Positions 24,502-34,544 of a DNA stretch of 64,000 bases are shown here, piece after piece; position 1 is the first letter of the stretch, and each line of letters starts with the position of its first letter. Source of the stretch: Actinokineospora sp. NBRC 105648 (GTDB taxonomy: Bacteria > Actinomycetota > Actinomycetes > Mycobacteriales > Pseudonocardiaceae). The notes beneath the pieces are model-generated. The model did no database searches and was not told the origin of the DNA. It was given only the letters and a program-made list of their open reading frames with translations. The translations under genes were made by a program, and so were the position numbers. The DNA lies in NCBI RefSeq assembly GCF_030269645.1, contig NZ_BSTR01000032.1:26366-90365 (forward strand), in the 5' to 3' direction.

Positions 24502-26241
24502 TCAAACAGCCAGCGGGAGCTCCACCCGGACGGTCGTGCCGCCCTGGCGCGCGGGCCGGAGGTAGACCGCCCCACCGTGCCGCTCGGCGATGGCCCGGGC
24601 GAGCGCGAGACCCAGCCCGGACCCGATCAGCGGGTCGCCCTCCCGGTCCCCGCGCGGCACCGTGGTGAACAGCCTGCCCGCGTCGACGGTGAGCGGGCAC
24701 TCGTCGGTCACCTCCAGCACCCAGCCCTCGGGCTCGCGCGCCGAGCACACCCGGACCGTGGCCGAGGGCGGCGAGCTGCCGATCGCGGCGGCCAGCACGT
24801 GGTGCACCATCCTGGCCAGCAGCTCGCGGTCGCCGGGCACGACGGTGACCGCACCGGGCTGCTGGTGCACCACCAGCACCGAGCGGGTCGAGGCGTGCGC
24901 GGCCAGCGCCGCCACCTGGGCGCCGACCAGCGGCTCCAGCCGGGTCGGCACGATCTCCAGTTCCCGGCTGCGCGACTCGACGGCGGCCAGGAACAGCAGC
25001 GTCTCCACCAGCTCGGCCAGCCTGGTCACGTTGCGCTCGACCGCCTGGGCCAGCAAGCCGTCGCCGCCGTCGGTGAGCATCGGGGTGAGCGTGGTCAGGG
25101 TGGTCAGCGGGGTGCGCAGCTCGTGCGAGACGGTGGCGATGAACTCGGTCTTGAGCGCCGCCAGCCTGGACAGCTCGTCGTTGCGCGCGACCAGCGCCCG
25201 CTGCAGCTCCACCTGCTCGGTGACGTCGCGCAGCACCCACAGCTGGCCGAGCCGCCGGTCGTCGAGGACCACCGGCACGAAGTCGACCTCGACGACCCGG
25301 TGGGCGCCGAGCGCGACCTCCGCGCCGTGCACCTCGACCCCGTCGGCCAGGCACCGCCTGCCCAGCTCATCGATCTCGCGGTAGTGCTCGGCAGGCATGC
25401 CGCGCAGCCCGCGCAGCTCCTCGGCACCCAGTCCGGCCAGCTCGGCGGGCGGTTTGCGTAGGTCGAGCAGGGTGGCCGCGGTCGAGTTGGCGATCAGCAC
25501 GGTGCGGTCGGCGTCCTGCAGCAGCACGCCCACGTGCAGCGCGCCGACCAGCGCGTCCAGCCGGGCGGCGGTGAGCGCCAGGGTGTACTCGGTGTCGTGC
25601 AGGGCGGTGACGTCGCTGCTGAAGGTGATCAGCCCGCCGATGGCGGGGTCGTCCACCCGGTCCAGCACGATCACGTCCATCACGATCCAGCCGCCGTCGT
25701 CGCGGCGCACCCGGACGGTGTTGCGGATCTGGCCGCCGGGGTCGCGCTCGTGCAGCGTGGCCAGCGACTCGGCCAGCGCGCCCTGGTCGCCGGGGTGCAC
25801 CAGCGCGGTGATCGCCGAGATCTGGGTCTGGCCGTAGGCCACCCGGGTGCCGTCGGGCCACTCGACCACGTTGGTCCACAGCAGCAGCCCGTCCGGGCTG
25901 AACAGGGCGATGAAGGTCGGCATCTGCGCGATCAGGGCGTCGCGGAAGTCGACGCCCGCCGGGGCGACGGCCTCAAGGGTGGCCGCGACGGTGTCCGCCA
26001 GCGGGGCCAGCCGGGGGTCGGCCGGGCCCGAGCAGCTCAGCGAGAGGGTCTGCCCCGAGGCCATCGGCACGACCACCTCGGCGCCCGGCACCGGGTCGCC
26101 GACCACCGCGTCGAGCACCCCCGGCAGCGCCCGCAGCAGGCCGGTGGCGACCGGGGTCGCCTGGCCGGCGCGGTCGGCCCTGGTGATCGCGCGCACCGCC
26201 GCGGCGTGGTTCCACGGGCGGTCCGCAGAGGTGTGCGGCAT
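24502..26241 (-). CDS. PAS-domain histidine kinase with degenerate ATPase domain
   Basis: 579 residues from ATG 26241 (GGAGG upstream). An N-terminal region of unknown type is followed by two PAS-like domains (about 105-215 and 220-345) and a HisKA helix with TVSHELRTPLTTL. The ATPase domain looks degenerate. The N-box Asn pattern is replaced (MVHHVLAAAI), and the G1 DxGxG is absent (VTDECPLTVD). The G2 loop GSGLGLALA remains. It has no transmembrane segment. It faces away from a complete kinase-regulator pair 215 bp distant. It may be a phosphatase or pseudokinase that partners the intact kinase. Co-oriented with the PP2C gene. Confidence 0.85.
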   Translation of the reverse strand: MPHTSADRPWNHAAAVRAITRADRAGQATPVATGLLRALPGVLDAVVGDPVPGAEVVVPMASGQTLSLSCSGPADPRLAPLADTVAATLEAVAPAGVDFRDALIAQMPTFIALFSPDGLLLWTNVVEWPDGTRVAYGQTQISAITALVHPGDQGALAESLATLHERDPGGQIRNTVRVRRDDGGWIVMDVIVLDRVDDPAIGGLITFSSDVTALHDTEYTLALTAARLDALVGALHVGVLLQDADRTVLIANSTAATLLDLRKPPAELAGLGAEELRGLRGMPAEHYREIDELGRRCLADGVEVHGAEVALGAHRVVEVDFVPVVLDDRRLGQLWVLRDVTEQVELQRALVARNDELSRLAALKTEFIATVSHELRTPLTTLTTLTPMLTDGGDGLLAQAVERNVTRLAELVETLLFLAAVESRSRELEIVPTRLEPLVGAQVAALAAHASTRSVLVVHQQPGAVTVVPGDRELLARMVHHVLAAAIGSSPPSATVRVCSAREPEGWVLEVTDECPLTVDAGRLFTTVPRGDREGDPLIGSGLGLALARAIAERHGGAVYLRPARQGGTTVRVELPLAV

Positions 26242-26456
26242 GTGGCCTCCTGAGTCGTGATCCAGTGTCCCCGGCACCGGCGCGCGAGCCCGCCGGGACA
26301 ACCGTTCCGCACCGGTTTCACTACCCGATTCGGTGAAAAAGGCAGCCCTGGCACCGGATCACCCCGAATGCGCGCACGCCGCTCGTAGGCTGGCGACGGT
26401 GGACCACGGCGATCCCCGGACCGCCGACCAGCTCCGGACCGCCAGTGGAGAGCCCC

Positions 26457-28181
26457 ATGTCGTCGGATCAGGCACGCAGGCGAGCGGGCACCCGCCCGCC
26501 GCTGGCCGGGCTGCTCGACGAGGCGGGCCGGGCGGCGGCCGAGGACCCGGCCCTGGCGGCGGCCCTGCTCGAGGAGGCGGTCGGCTCGGGTCTCGGCGCG
26601 GCCGATGCCGCGGTGGTCCGCTCGGTGCTCACCCTGCTGCGGGCCGTGCACACCCCCGCCCTGGGCGCCGACAAGAGACACAGCACCGAGGGGACCGACC
26701 GAACCGACAACCTGGATGGCGCCGTGCCCGCGCCGCGGTCCGGGGTGTTCCCGGTGGTCGACCGGGCGCTGGTGGTGACCATCGACGCGCTGGGCACGAT
26801 GACCGCGACCCCGGACGCGGTGCGCGACCTGCTCGGCTACCCGGTCGGCGAGGTCCCGGCCGACGGCATGCGGGCCCTGGTGCACCCCAACGACCTGCCC
26901 GCCGTGCAGCGCGCGTTCGAGTCGATGGTGCGCGCGCCGGGCAGCCAGGTCGAGGTCGACGCCCGGGTCCGGCACGCGGGCGGCCACTGGCTGGTGCTGG
27001 GCATCAGCATGGTCAACCTGCTCGACATCACCGGCATCAACGCGGTGGTGGCGCACGCGCACAACGTCACCGAGCGGCGCGCCGCCGAGCGGGCGCTGGC
27101 CACCGAGCGGTCCCGGCTGCGCGAGCTGGTGCTGCACCTGGCGGGCGCGGTGGTCGTCGACGACGGCCTGCGGGTGATCATGGACAACGCCGCGTTCGAC
27201 AGGCTGCTCGGCACCGGCGGCGCCACCGGGCTGGCGGTGGCCGAGTTCGTCGACCTGGTCGCCACCGCCTCCGCCGACCGCGCGACCACCCAGGAGCTGC
27301 TGGCAGGCCTGGTGCGCTCGGGCACGCCGCACCGCGGCGTCCGGCTGGCGCTGGCCGACGGGCGGATCGCGACCTGCGACGTGGTCCCGCTGCGCGCGGG
27401 CACGCTCTGGTACTTCCGCGACGTCACCCGGGAGACCCGGGAGTCCGCGGCCCGCTCGGAGCTGGAGGAGACCAACCGGGCGCTGGAGGAGGCGGCCGCG
27501 CTCAAGGGCCGGTTCGTGGCCACCGTCTCGCACGAGCTGCGCACCCCGCTCACCGCGGTGCTCGCGTTCGGGGAGATGCTGGCCGACTCCCCCGAACCGC
27601 TCACCGCGGAGCAGGCAGGCCACCTGCGGGTGATCAGCCGCAACGCCGAGCGGCTGCTGCGGCTGGTCGACGACCTGCTGCTGCTCTCCCGGCTGGAGAC
27701 CAACCAGCTGTCGATGGCCTTCACCGAGGTCGACGTGGCCGACCTGGTGGGCAAGGCGGTCGAGGACCACGCCGCGGTCGCCGTGCGCACCGGCACCGCG
27801 GTGACCGCCGAGGTGCGGCCCGGCCCGCCGATCCACGGCGACCCGGCCCGGCTCACCCAGGTGCTGGGCAACGTGCTGGCCAACGCGATCAAGTTCACCC
27901 CGGCGGGCGGGGCGGTGCGGGTCAGCGCCACCCCGGCCCGCTCGGGCTGGGAGGTCGCGGTCAGCGACACCGGGATCGGCGTGCCCGCCGCCGACCTGCC
28001 GAGGCTGTTCGAGGCGTTCACCCGGGCGTCCAACGCGAGTGAGGCGGGCATCCCGGGCAGCGGGCTGGGGCTCTCGATCTGCAGGCAGATCGTGGCCGCG
28101 CACCAGGGGTCGATGGGGATCGAGAGCACCGAGGGCATGGGCACCACGGTGCGGATCACCCTGCCGGGGGCGCCGCGATGA
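26457..28181 (+). CDS. PAS-domain sensor histidine kinase (intact)
   Basis: 574 residues from ATG 26457. No membrane segments, so it senses an intracellular cue. PAS-like regions at about 100-210 and 220-330, a coiled-coil linker rich in Glu/Arg, then HisKA with VSHELRTPLTAVL. The ATPase domain is complete: N-box LGNVLANAIKFTP, G1 SDTGIGVP, F-box LFEAF, G2 GSGLGLSI. Overlaps the response regulator by 4 nt (ATGA), so they are a cognate pair. Confidence 0.93.
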   Translation: MSSDQARRRAGTRPPLAGLLDEAGRAAAEDPALAAALLEEAVGSGLGAADAAVVRSVLTLLRAVHTPALGADKRHSTEGTDRTDNLDGAVPAPRSGVFPVVDRALVVTIDALGTMTATPDAVRDLLGYPVGEVPADGMRALVHPNDLPAVQRAFESMVRAPGSQVEVDARVRHAGGHWLVLGISMVNLLDITGINAVVAHAHNVTERRAAERALATERSRLRELVLHLAGAVVVDDGLRVIMDNAAFDRLLGTGGATGLAVAEFVDLVATASADRATTQELLAGLVRSGTPHRGVRLALADGRIATCDVVPLRAGTLWYFRDVTRETRESAARSELEETNRALEEAAALKGRFVATVSHELRTPLTAVLAFGEMLADSPEPLTAEQAGHLRVISRNAERLLRLVDDLLLLSRLETNQLSMAFTEVDVADLVGKAVEDHAAVAVRTGTAVTAEVRPGPPIHGDPARLTQVLGNVLANAIKFTPAGGAVRVSATPARSGWEVAVSDTGIGVPAADLPRLFEAFTRASNASEAGIPGSGLGLSICRQIVAAHQGSMGIESTEGMGTTVRITLPGAPR

Positions 28182-28870
28182 GCACCGTGCTGGTGGTCGA
28201 GGACGAGCCGGACATCGCGCTGGCGCTGCGGGTCATCCTGGAGCGCGCGGGCCACCAGGTGCGGGTGGCGCCCGACGGCCGGGAGGGTCTGCGCGCGCTG
28301 CACGAGACCCGGCCGACGCTGGTGCTGCTGGACATCGGGCTGCCGGTGCTCGACGGCTGGGCGGTGCTCGAGCGCATCCGCGACGTCAGCGACGTGCCGG
28401 TGCTGCTGCTCACCGCGCACGGCATGGAGGCCGACAAGGTCCGCGGCCTGCGCGGCGGCGCCGACGACTACCTGACCAAGCCGTTCTCCACCGCCGAGCT
28501 GCTGGCCAGGATCGAGGCGGTGCTGCGCCGCGCCGACGGCGCCGGGCAGTCCGACGGCCCGGTCGAGGTCTACGACGACGGCGCGGTCCGGATGGACCAC
28601 CGGTCCCGCCGGGTGTACGTGTGCGGGGTGGAGGCCGAGGTCAACGCCACCGAGTACCGGTTGCTGGCCACCTTCGTCGCGCACCGGGGCGCGGTGCTCT
28701 CGCCGCGCCAGCTGCTGGCGCTGGTGTGGAACGACCCGACCGGCATCGGCGCGGAGCGGGTCAAGTTCGCCGTGCTCCGGCTGCGCCGCAAGCTCGGCTG
28801 GACCGCCCAGGACTCGCCGATCCGGGCCGCGCGCGGCATGGGCTACCGCTACGACCCGCCCCGGACCTGA
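28178..28870 (+). CDS. OmpR/PhoB-family response regulator
   Basis: 230 residues. Receiver domain: acidic pair VVEDEPD, phospho-acceptor Asp in VLLDIGLPV, Thr in LLTAHG and Lys in YLTKPFS. The C-terminal winged helix (NATEYRLLATFVAHRGAVLS ... RVKFAVLRLRRKLG) binds DNA. Coupled to the upstream kinase by the ATGA overlap. Confidence 0.95.
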   Translation: MSTVLVVEDEPDIALALRVILERAGHQVRVAPDGREGLRALHETRPTLVLLDIGLPVLDGWAVLERIRDVSDVPVLLLTAHGMEADKVRGLRGGADDYLTKPFSTAELLARIEAVLRRADGAGQSDGPVEVYDDGAVRMDHRSRRVYVCGVEAEVNATEYRLLATFVAHRGAVLSPRQLLALVWNDPTGIGAERVKFAVLRLRRKLGWTAQDSPIRAARGMGYRYDPPRT

Positions 28871-29203
28871 CTCGGACTCACCTGACCCTGGCCCGGCGTG
28901 GCGCCCGCGAAGGTGACCTTGAGTGAGGCCGACAAAACGCCCATAATTCGCACGCACTCATCGCTAATCGGGCCGACAAAGTCCGTCCGATCGCGAAAAG
29001 ATAGTGACGGAAGCTAACGAAAGACAACTGATACACCGTATTGACACGCGCCGCCGCCAGATTTCCCGGCACTGTTTATTTCCCAGGGATCCAGTGTGAA
29101 CCAGGACACATGGCGAAGGTAAAGGCCGATGTTACGATCCGCGCTCGCACGGCCCGGGCACCGGCTCGGGCCGCCACCGGTGGACGCGCGACCGGGAGGG
29201 GCC
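28871..29203. other. Intergenic region without a recognised feature
   Basis: 333 bp between the response regulator and the helix-turn-helix regulator. It is clearly more AT-rich than its surroundings around 28930-29110, as expected for a promoter region. A TTGACA at 29041 has no convincing -10 partner at normal spacing. I see no terminator or small gene. Confidence 0.5.
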
Positions 29204-30577
29204 ATGGCCACCGACACCACCCGGGACCCCCGCCAGTGGCACGAGTTCGGCAGGCGGCTGCGCGACTGGCGCAGGCGCGCGGGCCTCACCCAGGCCCAGC
29301 TCGGCCTGCGGGTCGGCTACCACCACAGCCTGATCTCCAAGCTGGAGAGCGGTGTGCGGGTCCCGCCCGCGGGTCTGGTGGACCGCCTCGACGACTTCCT
29401 CGGCGCGGGTGGCGAACTGGTCGCGCTCTGCCGCGAGCCCGCGCACGAGCCCGACCCTCCACAACGGACACTGCTGTCGGTGCTGCCCGGCGCCGCGGCC
29501 GAGCGGGCCGAGCTGGCGATCCGGTTCTGGCCGACGACGCTGCCCGCCGACGGCCTGGGCTGCCCGCTGCACGGCCCGGTCGAGTGCCCGGTGCCCGACC
29601 TGGCGACCGCGCGCGACCTGCTGGCCCTCATCGGACCCGGCCGGACCCCGCCGCGCGGCACCGAACCGGACCTGACGCACGCGCTGACCGCGCTGCTGGC
29701 CGAGTACACCCGGCTGAGCCTGGAGAGCCACTCGGACACGATCCTGGAGTCGGTGGAGTGGCTGCTGCACGCGCTGGCGAGGCTGGGCGAACGCGGTGAG
29801 CCCGCCCCCGCGCACGTCCGGCTGGCCGCCTACTTCGCCGCCATCGCGGGCAGGCTGCGCCTGCACCGGGGCAGGCGCGCGCTGAGCATGGCCTGGTTCG
29901 GCCACGGCCTGCGCAACGCCGACCTGGGCGGCGACGTGGGCGCCCGGGTGCGGCTGCTGGCCGAGCTGACCGCGCTGGCCCGGCTCGACGGCGACGTGGA
30001 CACCGCGCTGGCCTGCGGGCGGGCGATGGCCGCGGCCGACCCGGGCCGGGCGTGGACCGCCACCCTGGCCGACCTGGCGCTCGCCCGCGGCCACGCGCTG
30101 GCCGGTGACGACGTGGAGTGCCTGCGGCACCTGGCCGGGGCCGAGCGCGGGCTGGGCAGGCTCGACGAGCGCGACCGGCTCGAGGTGCCCTGGCTGGCGG
30201 GCTCGATGGGCAGGCTGCGGGTCGACTCGGCGGCCGGTGGCGCGCTGCGCGACCTGGCCGCGCTCACCGGCGACCGGGCGCTGGCTCGGCGCGCGGTGGC
30301 GGTGACCGCCGAGGCGGTCGACCTCGTGCCGGAGCGGATGCGCCCGGCGTACCTGCTGCTGGTGCTGCGGCTGGCCGACGCGCACGCCTGCGCGGGCGAA
30401 CCGGACGCCGCGGTGGCGGTGGCCGAGCCGGTGGCCCGCGAGGCGGAGCTGGCGGGTCGGGCCACGATCAGCGCCGAGCTGGGTGGTCTTCGGGCGCGCT
30501 TGGGGCGCCGTTGGGGCGCGGTGCCCGAGGTCCGGGCGTTCACCGCGGAGCAGCGACCCCATACGACTTGGCCATAA
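29204..30577 (+). CDS. Helix-turn-helix (XRE-type) regulator
   Basis: 457 residues from ATG 29204 with GGGAGGGG upstream; a longer frame to 29129 adds no family similarity. An N-terminal Cro/XRE HTH (RLRDWRRRAGLTQAQLGLRV, then LISKLESG) is followed by ~380 residues of alpha-helical, Ala/Leu/Arg-rich sequence that looks like a TPR-type solenoid. Such large XRE-TPR regulators are common in actinomycetes and often respond to peptides or control secondary metabolism. The next gene is the secreted M4-M28 peptidase 267 bp downstream, but a regulatory link is only a guess. Confidence 0.85.
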   Translation: MATDTTRDPRQWHEFGRRLRDWRRRAGLTQAQLGLRVGYHHSLISKLESGVRVPPAGLVDRLDDFLGAGGELVALCREPAHEPDPPQRTLLSVLPGAAAERAELAIRFWPTTLPADGLGCPLHGPVECPVPDLATARDLLALIGPGRTPPRGTEPDLTHALTALLAEYTRLSLESHSDTILESVEWLLHALARLGERGEPAPAHVRLAAYFAAIAGRLRLHRGRRALSMAWFGHGLRNADLGGDVGARVRLLAELTALARLDGDVDTALACGRAMAAADPGRAWTATLADLALARGHALAGDDVECLRHLAGAERGLGRLDERDRLEVPWLAGSMGRLRVDSAAGGALRDLAALTGDRALARRAVAVTAEAVDLVPERMRPAYLLLVLRLADAHACAGEPDAAVAVAEPVAREAELAGRATISAELGGLRARLGRRWGAVPEVRAFTAEQRPHTTWP

Positions 30578-30844
30578 CTACTTTGCGCGTCCGGAAATCG
30601 AACACCCGCTTTCACCTCACCATTCACGGCGGCGCGGGTAAATGCATCCCACTCCCCGGTGTATGGGGATTTGCCGGAAGTTGACAATCGGGCGTTCCCA
30701 GCATGGATTCCATTGACTGTCACATGGCCATATCTGAATGCTTCGCTGCGCTCGGTGACGTCCGCGTTCCCACCGGCGGTGCGCTCTGCCCACAAGGCGG
30801 GGCCCGGCCGTACTGAGCACCACCCTGCCCACAAGGAGCACTCG

Positions 30845-33800
30845 ATGAAGCGCAGAACGATGACAGCCGGGGTCGCCCTGGCTGTCTTCGCTGGGACGGC
30901 GGTCGCCTTGACCGTCAGCCCGGTGTTCGCCAGCCAAGAGCAGCAAGCCCAGACCCAGGACCGCCAGGCCCTGGCCGTCTCGGCCGCCGACCGCGCGGCC
31001 GCCAGCGGCGCGGACGCGCTGGCCAAGGGCCCGGACGAGACCTACTCGCGTGACCTGGTCACGCCCTACACCGCCGACCTCTACTCGGTGAGCTACCAGC
31101 GCAGCTACCGCGGCCTCCCGGTCGTCGGCGGCGACGCCACCGTGCTGGCCGACGGCCAGGGCCGCGTGCAGGCCATCATGGCCGCGACCAAGTCGAAGGT
31201 GGCCGTCCCGTCCACCTCGGCCCGCGTCGGCAAGGCCGCCGCCGAGCAGACCTCCCGGGGCCTGCAGGCCAAGACCGACAAGGTCGAGTCCAGCCGGCTG
31301 GTCGTCAAGGTCGTCAACGACGCGCCGAAGCTCGCCTGGGAGCACGTGCTCGTCGGCAGCTCCAAGGAGGGTGGCCCGAGCCACCTCAACGTCTGGGTCG
31401 ACGCCAACACCGGCGCGGTCCTGGACAAGGTCGAGGACGCCGCCCACGGCACCGTCAACGGTGAGTGGAACGGCAACGTCAACATCGACACCACCAACTC
31501 CGGTGGCACCTACCGGCTGGTGGACCCGAACCGCCCCGGCCTGCAGTGCGCCGACTACACCGGTGGCACCGTGTTCTCGAAGTCCTCGGACTCGTGGGGC
31601 ACCGGCTCGGAGACCAGCAAGGAAACCGGCTGTGGCGAGCTCATGTACGCCGCCCAGCAGGAGTGGAACATGCTCCGCGACTGGCTCGGCCGCACCAGCC
31701 ACAACGGCTCCGGCCGCAGCTGGCCCGCCAAGGTCGGCCTGAACGAGCAGAACGCCTACTGGGACGGCTCCCAGATCACCATCGGCAAGAACTCCGCGGG
31801 CAAGTGGATCGCGTCCATGGACGTCGTCGGCCACGAGTACGGCCACGGCCTCGACCAGAACACCCCCGGTGGCACCTCCTCGGAGGCCGGCCTGGGTGAG
31901 GGCACCGGCGACATCTTCGGCGCCCTGACCGAGGCGTACGCCAACAACGCCAAGGACACCCCGGACTACCTGGTCGGCGAGACGATCAACCTCGTCGGCA
32001 ACGGCCCGATCCGCAACATGTACAACCCGTCGCAGGTCGGCAACAACCCGAACTGCTACAGCTCCTCGATCCCCAACACCGAGGTGCACGCGGCCGCGGG
32101 CCCGCTGAACCACTGGTTCTACCTGCTGGCCGAGGGCAACAACCCCGGCGGCGGCAAGCCCACCAGCCCCATCTGCTCGGGTGGACCGTCCTCGGTCACC
32201 GGCGTGGGCATCAAGGACGCCGGGCGCGTCTTCTACGGCGGCATGCTGCTCAAGACCAGCGGCATGACCTACAAGAAGTACCGCGTCGCCACCCTGACCG
32301 CGGCGAAGAACCTCGACGCGACCTGCAACCTGTACAACCGCACCAAGGCCGCGTGGGACGCCATCACCCTGCCCGCGCAGTCCGGTGAGCCGACCTCCTG
32401 CACCCCGCAGGGCGGCAACGAGTTCTCCCTGTCGCTGAGCCCGGCCTCGGGTTCGATCGCCAAGGGCGCCTCGGGCACCTTCTCCGTCGCGACCCAGACC
32501 ACCTCGGGCTCGGCGCAGAACGTCTCGCTGTCGGCGACCGGCCAGCCCTCGGGCGTGACCGTCTCCTTCAACCCGTCCTCGGTGCAGTCCGGTGCCTCCT
32601 CGACCGCGACCGTCTCCGTGGGCGCGAACGTCACCGCGGGCTCGTACACCATCACCGTGACCGGTGCCGGTGCGACCAGCCACACCGCGACGTACAACCT
32701 GACCGTGACCGGTGGCAACGACCCCGACCCGAACCCGACCGCGCCGAACATCGACGTGGCCGCGGTTCAGGCGCACCTGTCCCAGCTCGGCACCATCGCC
32801 TCGCAGAACGGCGGCAACCGCCGCGCCGGTAGCGCGGGCTACACCGCGTCGGTCGCGTACGTCAAGAGCAAGCTGACCGCCGCGGGCTTCACCGTGTCGG
32901 AGCAGGTCTGCACCACGTGCACCTACCGGTCGAACAACATCATCGCCGACTGGCCGGGTGGCGACGTCAACAACACCTACATGTTCGGTTCCCACCTCGA
33001 CGGCGTGGCCGCGGGCCCGGGCATCAACGACAACGGCTCCGGTTCGGCCACGCTCCTCGAGGTCGCCCTGCAGCTCGCGGCGAAGAACCCGACCCTGGCC
33101 AAGCACATCCGCTTCGGCTGGTGGACCGACGAGGAGCAGGGCCTCAACGGCTCGAAGTTCTACGTCAGCCAGCTGACCTCGGCGCAGAAGACGGCGATCA
33201 AGGGCTACTACAACTTCGACATGGTCGCGTCGAAGAACGGTGGCTACTTCATCAACAACATCAACACCGCCGTCGCCACCCCGCTCAAGGAGTACTGGAA
33301 CAGCCTGAACCTGTCCCCGGAGGAGAACGTCGAGGGCGCAGGCCGCTCCGACGACTACTCCTTCCAGCAGGCGGGCATCCCGTCCTCGGGCTACGCCACC
33401 GGTGCCTCGGCCCGCAAGACCTCGGCCCAGGCCACCAAGTGGGGCGGCACCGCGAACGCGGCGTACGACGCCTGCTACCACAGCTCGTGCGACACCACCA
33501 GCAACATCAACGCCACGGCTCTCGACCGCAGCGCTGACGGTGTGGCGTACACGATCTGGAAGCTCGCGGTGACCAGCACGCCGAACCCGACCAACGACTT
33601 CTCGGTGTCGTTGAGCCCGACCTCGGGCACGGTTCAGCCGGGCAACTCGGCCACCACCACGGTGTCGACCCAGACCACCTCTGGTTCGGCGCAGAACGTC
33701 ACCCTGTCGGCCACGGGCGCTCCCTCGGGCGTGACCGTGTCCTTCAACCCGAGCTCGGTGCAGACCGGTGCCTCCTCCACCGCGACCATCAACGTCGGTT

Positions 33801-34357
33801 CGTCGGTCGCCGCGGGCACCTACTCGATCACCATCTCGGGCGTGGGCAGCACGACCAAGTCGGCGACCTACACGCTGACCGTCGGCGGCACCAACCCGGG
33901 CAACTGCACCGGCGCGAACGTGATCGCCAACGGTGGGTTCGAGAGCGGCACCTCGCCGTGGACCACCACCTCCGGCGTGATCGACGCCTCGGCGCAGGAG
34001 CCGGCGCACGGCGGTTCCTACAAGGCGTGGCTGAACGGTTGGGGCTCCGCCCGGACCGACTCCGCCGCGCAGTCGGTGACCATCCCGGCCGGTTGCTCGA
34101 ACTCGACCCTGTCGTACTGGCTGCACATCGACACGGACGAGACCGAGAACGTCGCCTACGACAAGCTGACCGTCACGGTCGGCGGCACCACGGTGGCGAG
34201 CTACTCGAACACCAACGCCAACAGTGGCTACCAGCAGGTCAACGTCAACGTCGGCCAGTTCGCCGGCCAGACGGTGACCGTCAAGTTCAACGGTGTCGAG
34301 GACGCCAGCCTGCAGACCAGCTTCGTCATCGACGACGTGTCCCTGCAGACCAGCTGA
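30845..34357 (+). CDS. Secreted tandem M4-M28 metallopeptidase
   Basis: 1170 residues; ATG 30845 with AAGGAG upstream. Signal peptide (1-~32), then FTP/PepSY-type propeptide. The M4 thermolysin-like domain (to ~520) has HEYGH (330-334), third ligand E352 in GEGTGDIFG and H415 in [10 protein letters not shown] beta-sandwich repeat (~525-630) follows. The M28 aminopeptidase domain (~633-912) has all five zinc ligands: H717, D729, E764, D792, H879, and general base E763. A second copy of the beta repeat (~917-1014) and a C-terminal domain (1017-1170) end the protein; that last domain also occurs at the N-terminus of the M1 peptidase at 56832. Endo- and exopeptidase in one chain should release amino acids from extracellular protein. 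Confidence 0.93.
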   Translation: MKRRTMTAGVALAVFAGTAVALTVSPVFASQEQQAQTQDRQALAVSAADRAAASGADALAKGPDETYSRDLVTPYTADLYSVSYQRSYRGLPVVGGDATVLADGQGRVQAIMAATKSKVAVPSTSARVGKAAAEQTSRGLQAKTDKVESSRLVVKVVNDAPKLAWEHVLVGSSKEGGPSHLNVWVDANTGAVLDKVEDAAHGTVNGEWNGNVNIDTTNSGGTYRLVDPNRPGLQCADYTGGTVFSKSSDSWGTGSETSKETGCGELMYAAQQEWNMLRDWLGRTSHNGSGRSWPAKVGLNEQNAYWDGSQITIGKNSAGKWIASMDVVGHEYGHGLDQNTPGGTSSEAGLGEGTGDIFGALTEAYANNAKDTPDYLVGETINLVGNGPIRNMYNPSQVGNNPNCYSSSIPNTEVHAAAGPLNHWFYLLAEGNNPGGGKPTSPICSGGPSSVTGVGIKDAGRVFYGGMLLKTSGMTYKKYRVATLTAAKNLDATCNLYNRTKAAWDAITLPAQSGEPTSCTPQGGNEFSLSLSPASGSIAKGASGTFSVATQTTSGSAQNVSLSATGQPSGVTVSFNPSSVQSGASSTATVSVGANVTAGSYTITVTGAGATSHTATYNLTVTGGNDPDPNPTAPNIDVAAVQAHLSQLGTIASQNGGNRRAGSAGYTASVAYVKSKLTAAGFTVSEQVCTTCTYRSNNIIADWPGGDVNNTYMFGSHLDGVAAGPGINDNGSGSATLLEVALQLAAKNPTLAKHIRFGWWTDEEQGLNGSKFYVSQLTSAQKTAIKGYYNFDMVASKNGGYFINNINTAVATPLKEYWNSLNLSPEENVEGAGRSDDYSFQQAGIPSSGYATGASARKTSAQATKWGGTANAAYDACYHSSCDTTSNINATALDRSADGVAYTIWKLAVTSTPNPTNDFSVSLSPTSGTVQPGNSATTTVSTQTTSGSAQNVTLSATGAPSGVTVSFNPSSVQTGASSTATINVGSSVAAGTYSITISGVGSTTKSATYTLTVGGTNPGNCTGANVIANGGFESGTSPWTTTSGVIDASAQEPAHGGSYKAWLNGWGSARTDSAAQSVTIPAGCSNSTLSYWLHIDTDETENVAYDKLTVTVGGTTVASYSNTNANSGYQQVNVNVGQFAGQTVTVKFNGVEDASLQTSFVIDDVSLQTS

Positions 34358-34383
34358 ACCAGCACTAGCTAGACCCACCTGAG

Positions 34384-34424
34384 GCAGGGGTGGGGCGCTC
34401 CGGCGCCCCACCCCTGCTTCTTTT
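34384..34424 (+). terminator. Intrinsic terminator of the M4-M28 peptidase gene
   Basis: A perfect 15-bp GC-rich stem (34384-34398 with 34403-34417), 4-nt loop TCCG, followed by TTCTTTT. Twenty-six bases after the stop codon. Confidence 0.92.
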
Positions 34425-34544
34425 GGCGGCCCACCCGGATCGGACATCCAGGGCATTAGTCACTTTTAGTAGCTGTTCGATTGCGCAGAAAACATATATT
34501 GGCTACCAATGTAGTTGGAGGCACGACACACACGGGGAGGCACG

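Noticed and set aside
29041..29046. TTGACA as a -35 box for the helix-turn-helix regulator
   Set aside because: No -10-like hexamer at 16-19 nt spacing; too weak to annotate.
30617..34456. A 1279-codon open frame on the minus strand across the M4-M28 gene
   Set aside because: It is the shadow of a GC-rich gene: low-complexity Arg/Gly/Val/Gln sequence, no domain and no ribosome binding site. The plus frame has signal peptide and catalytic motifs.
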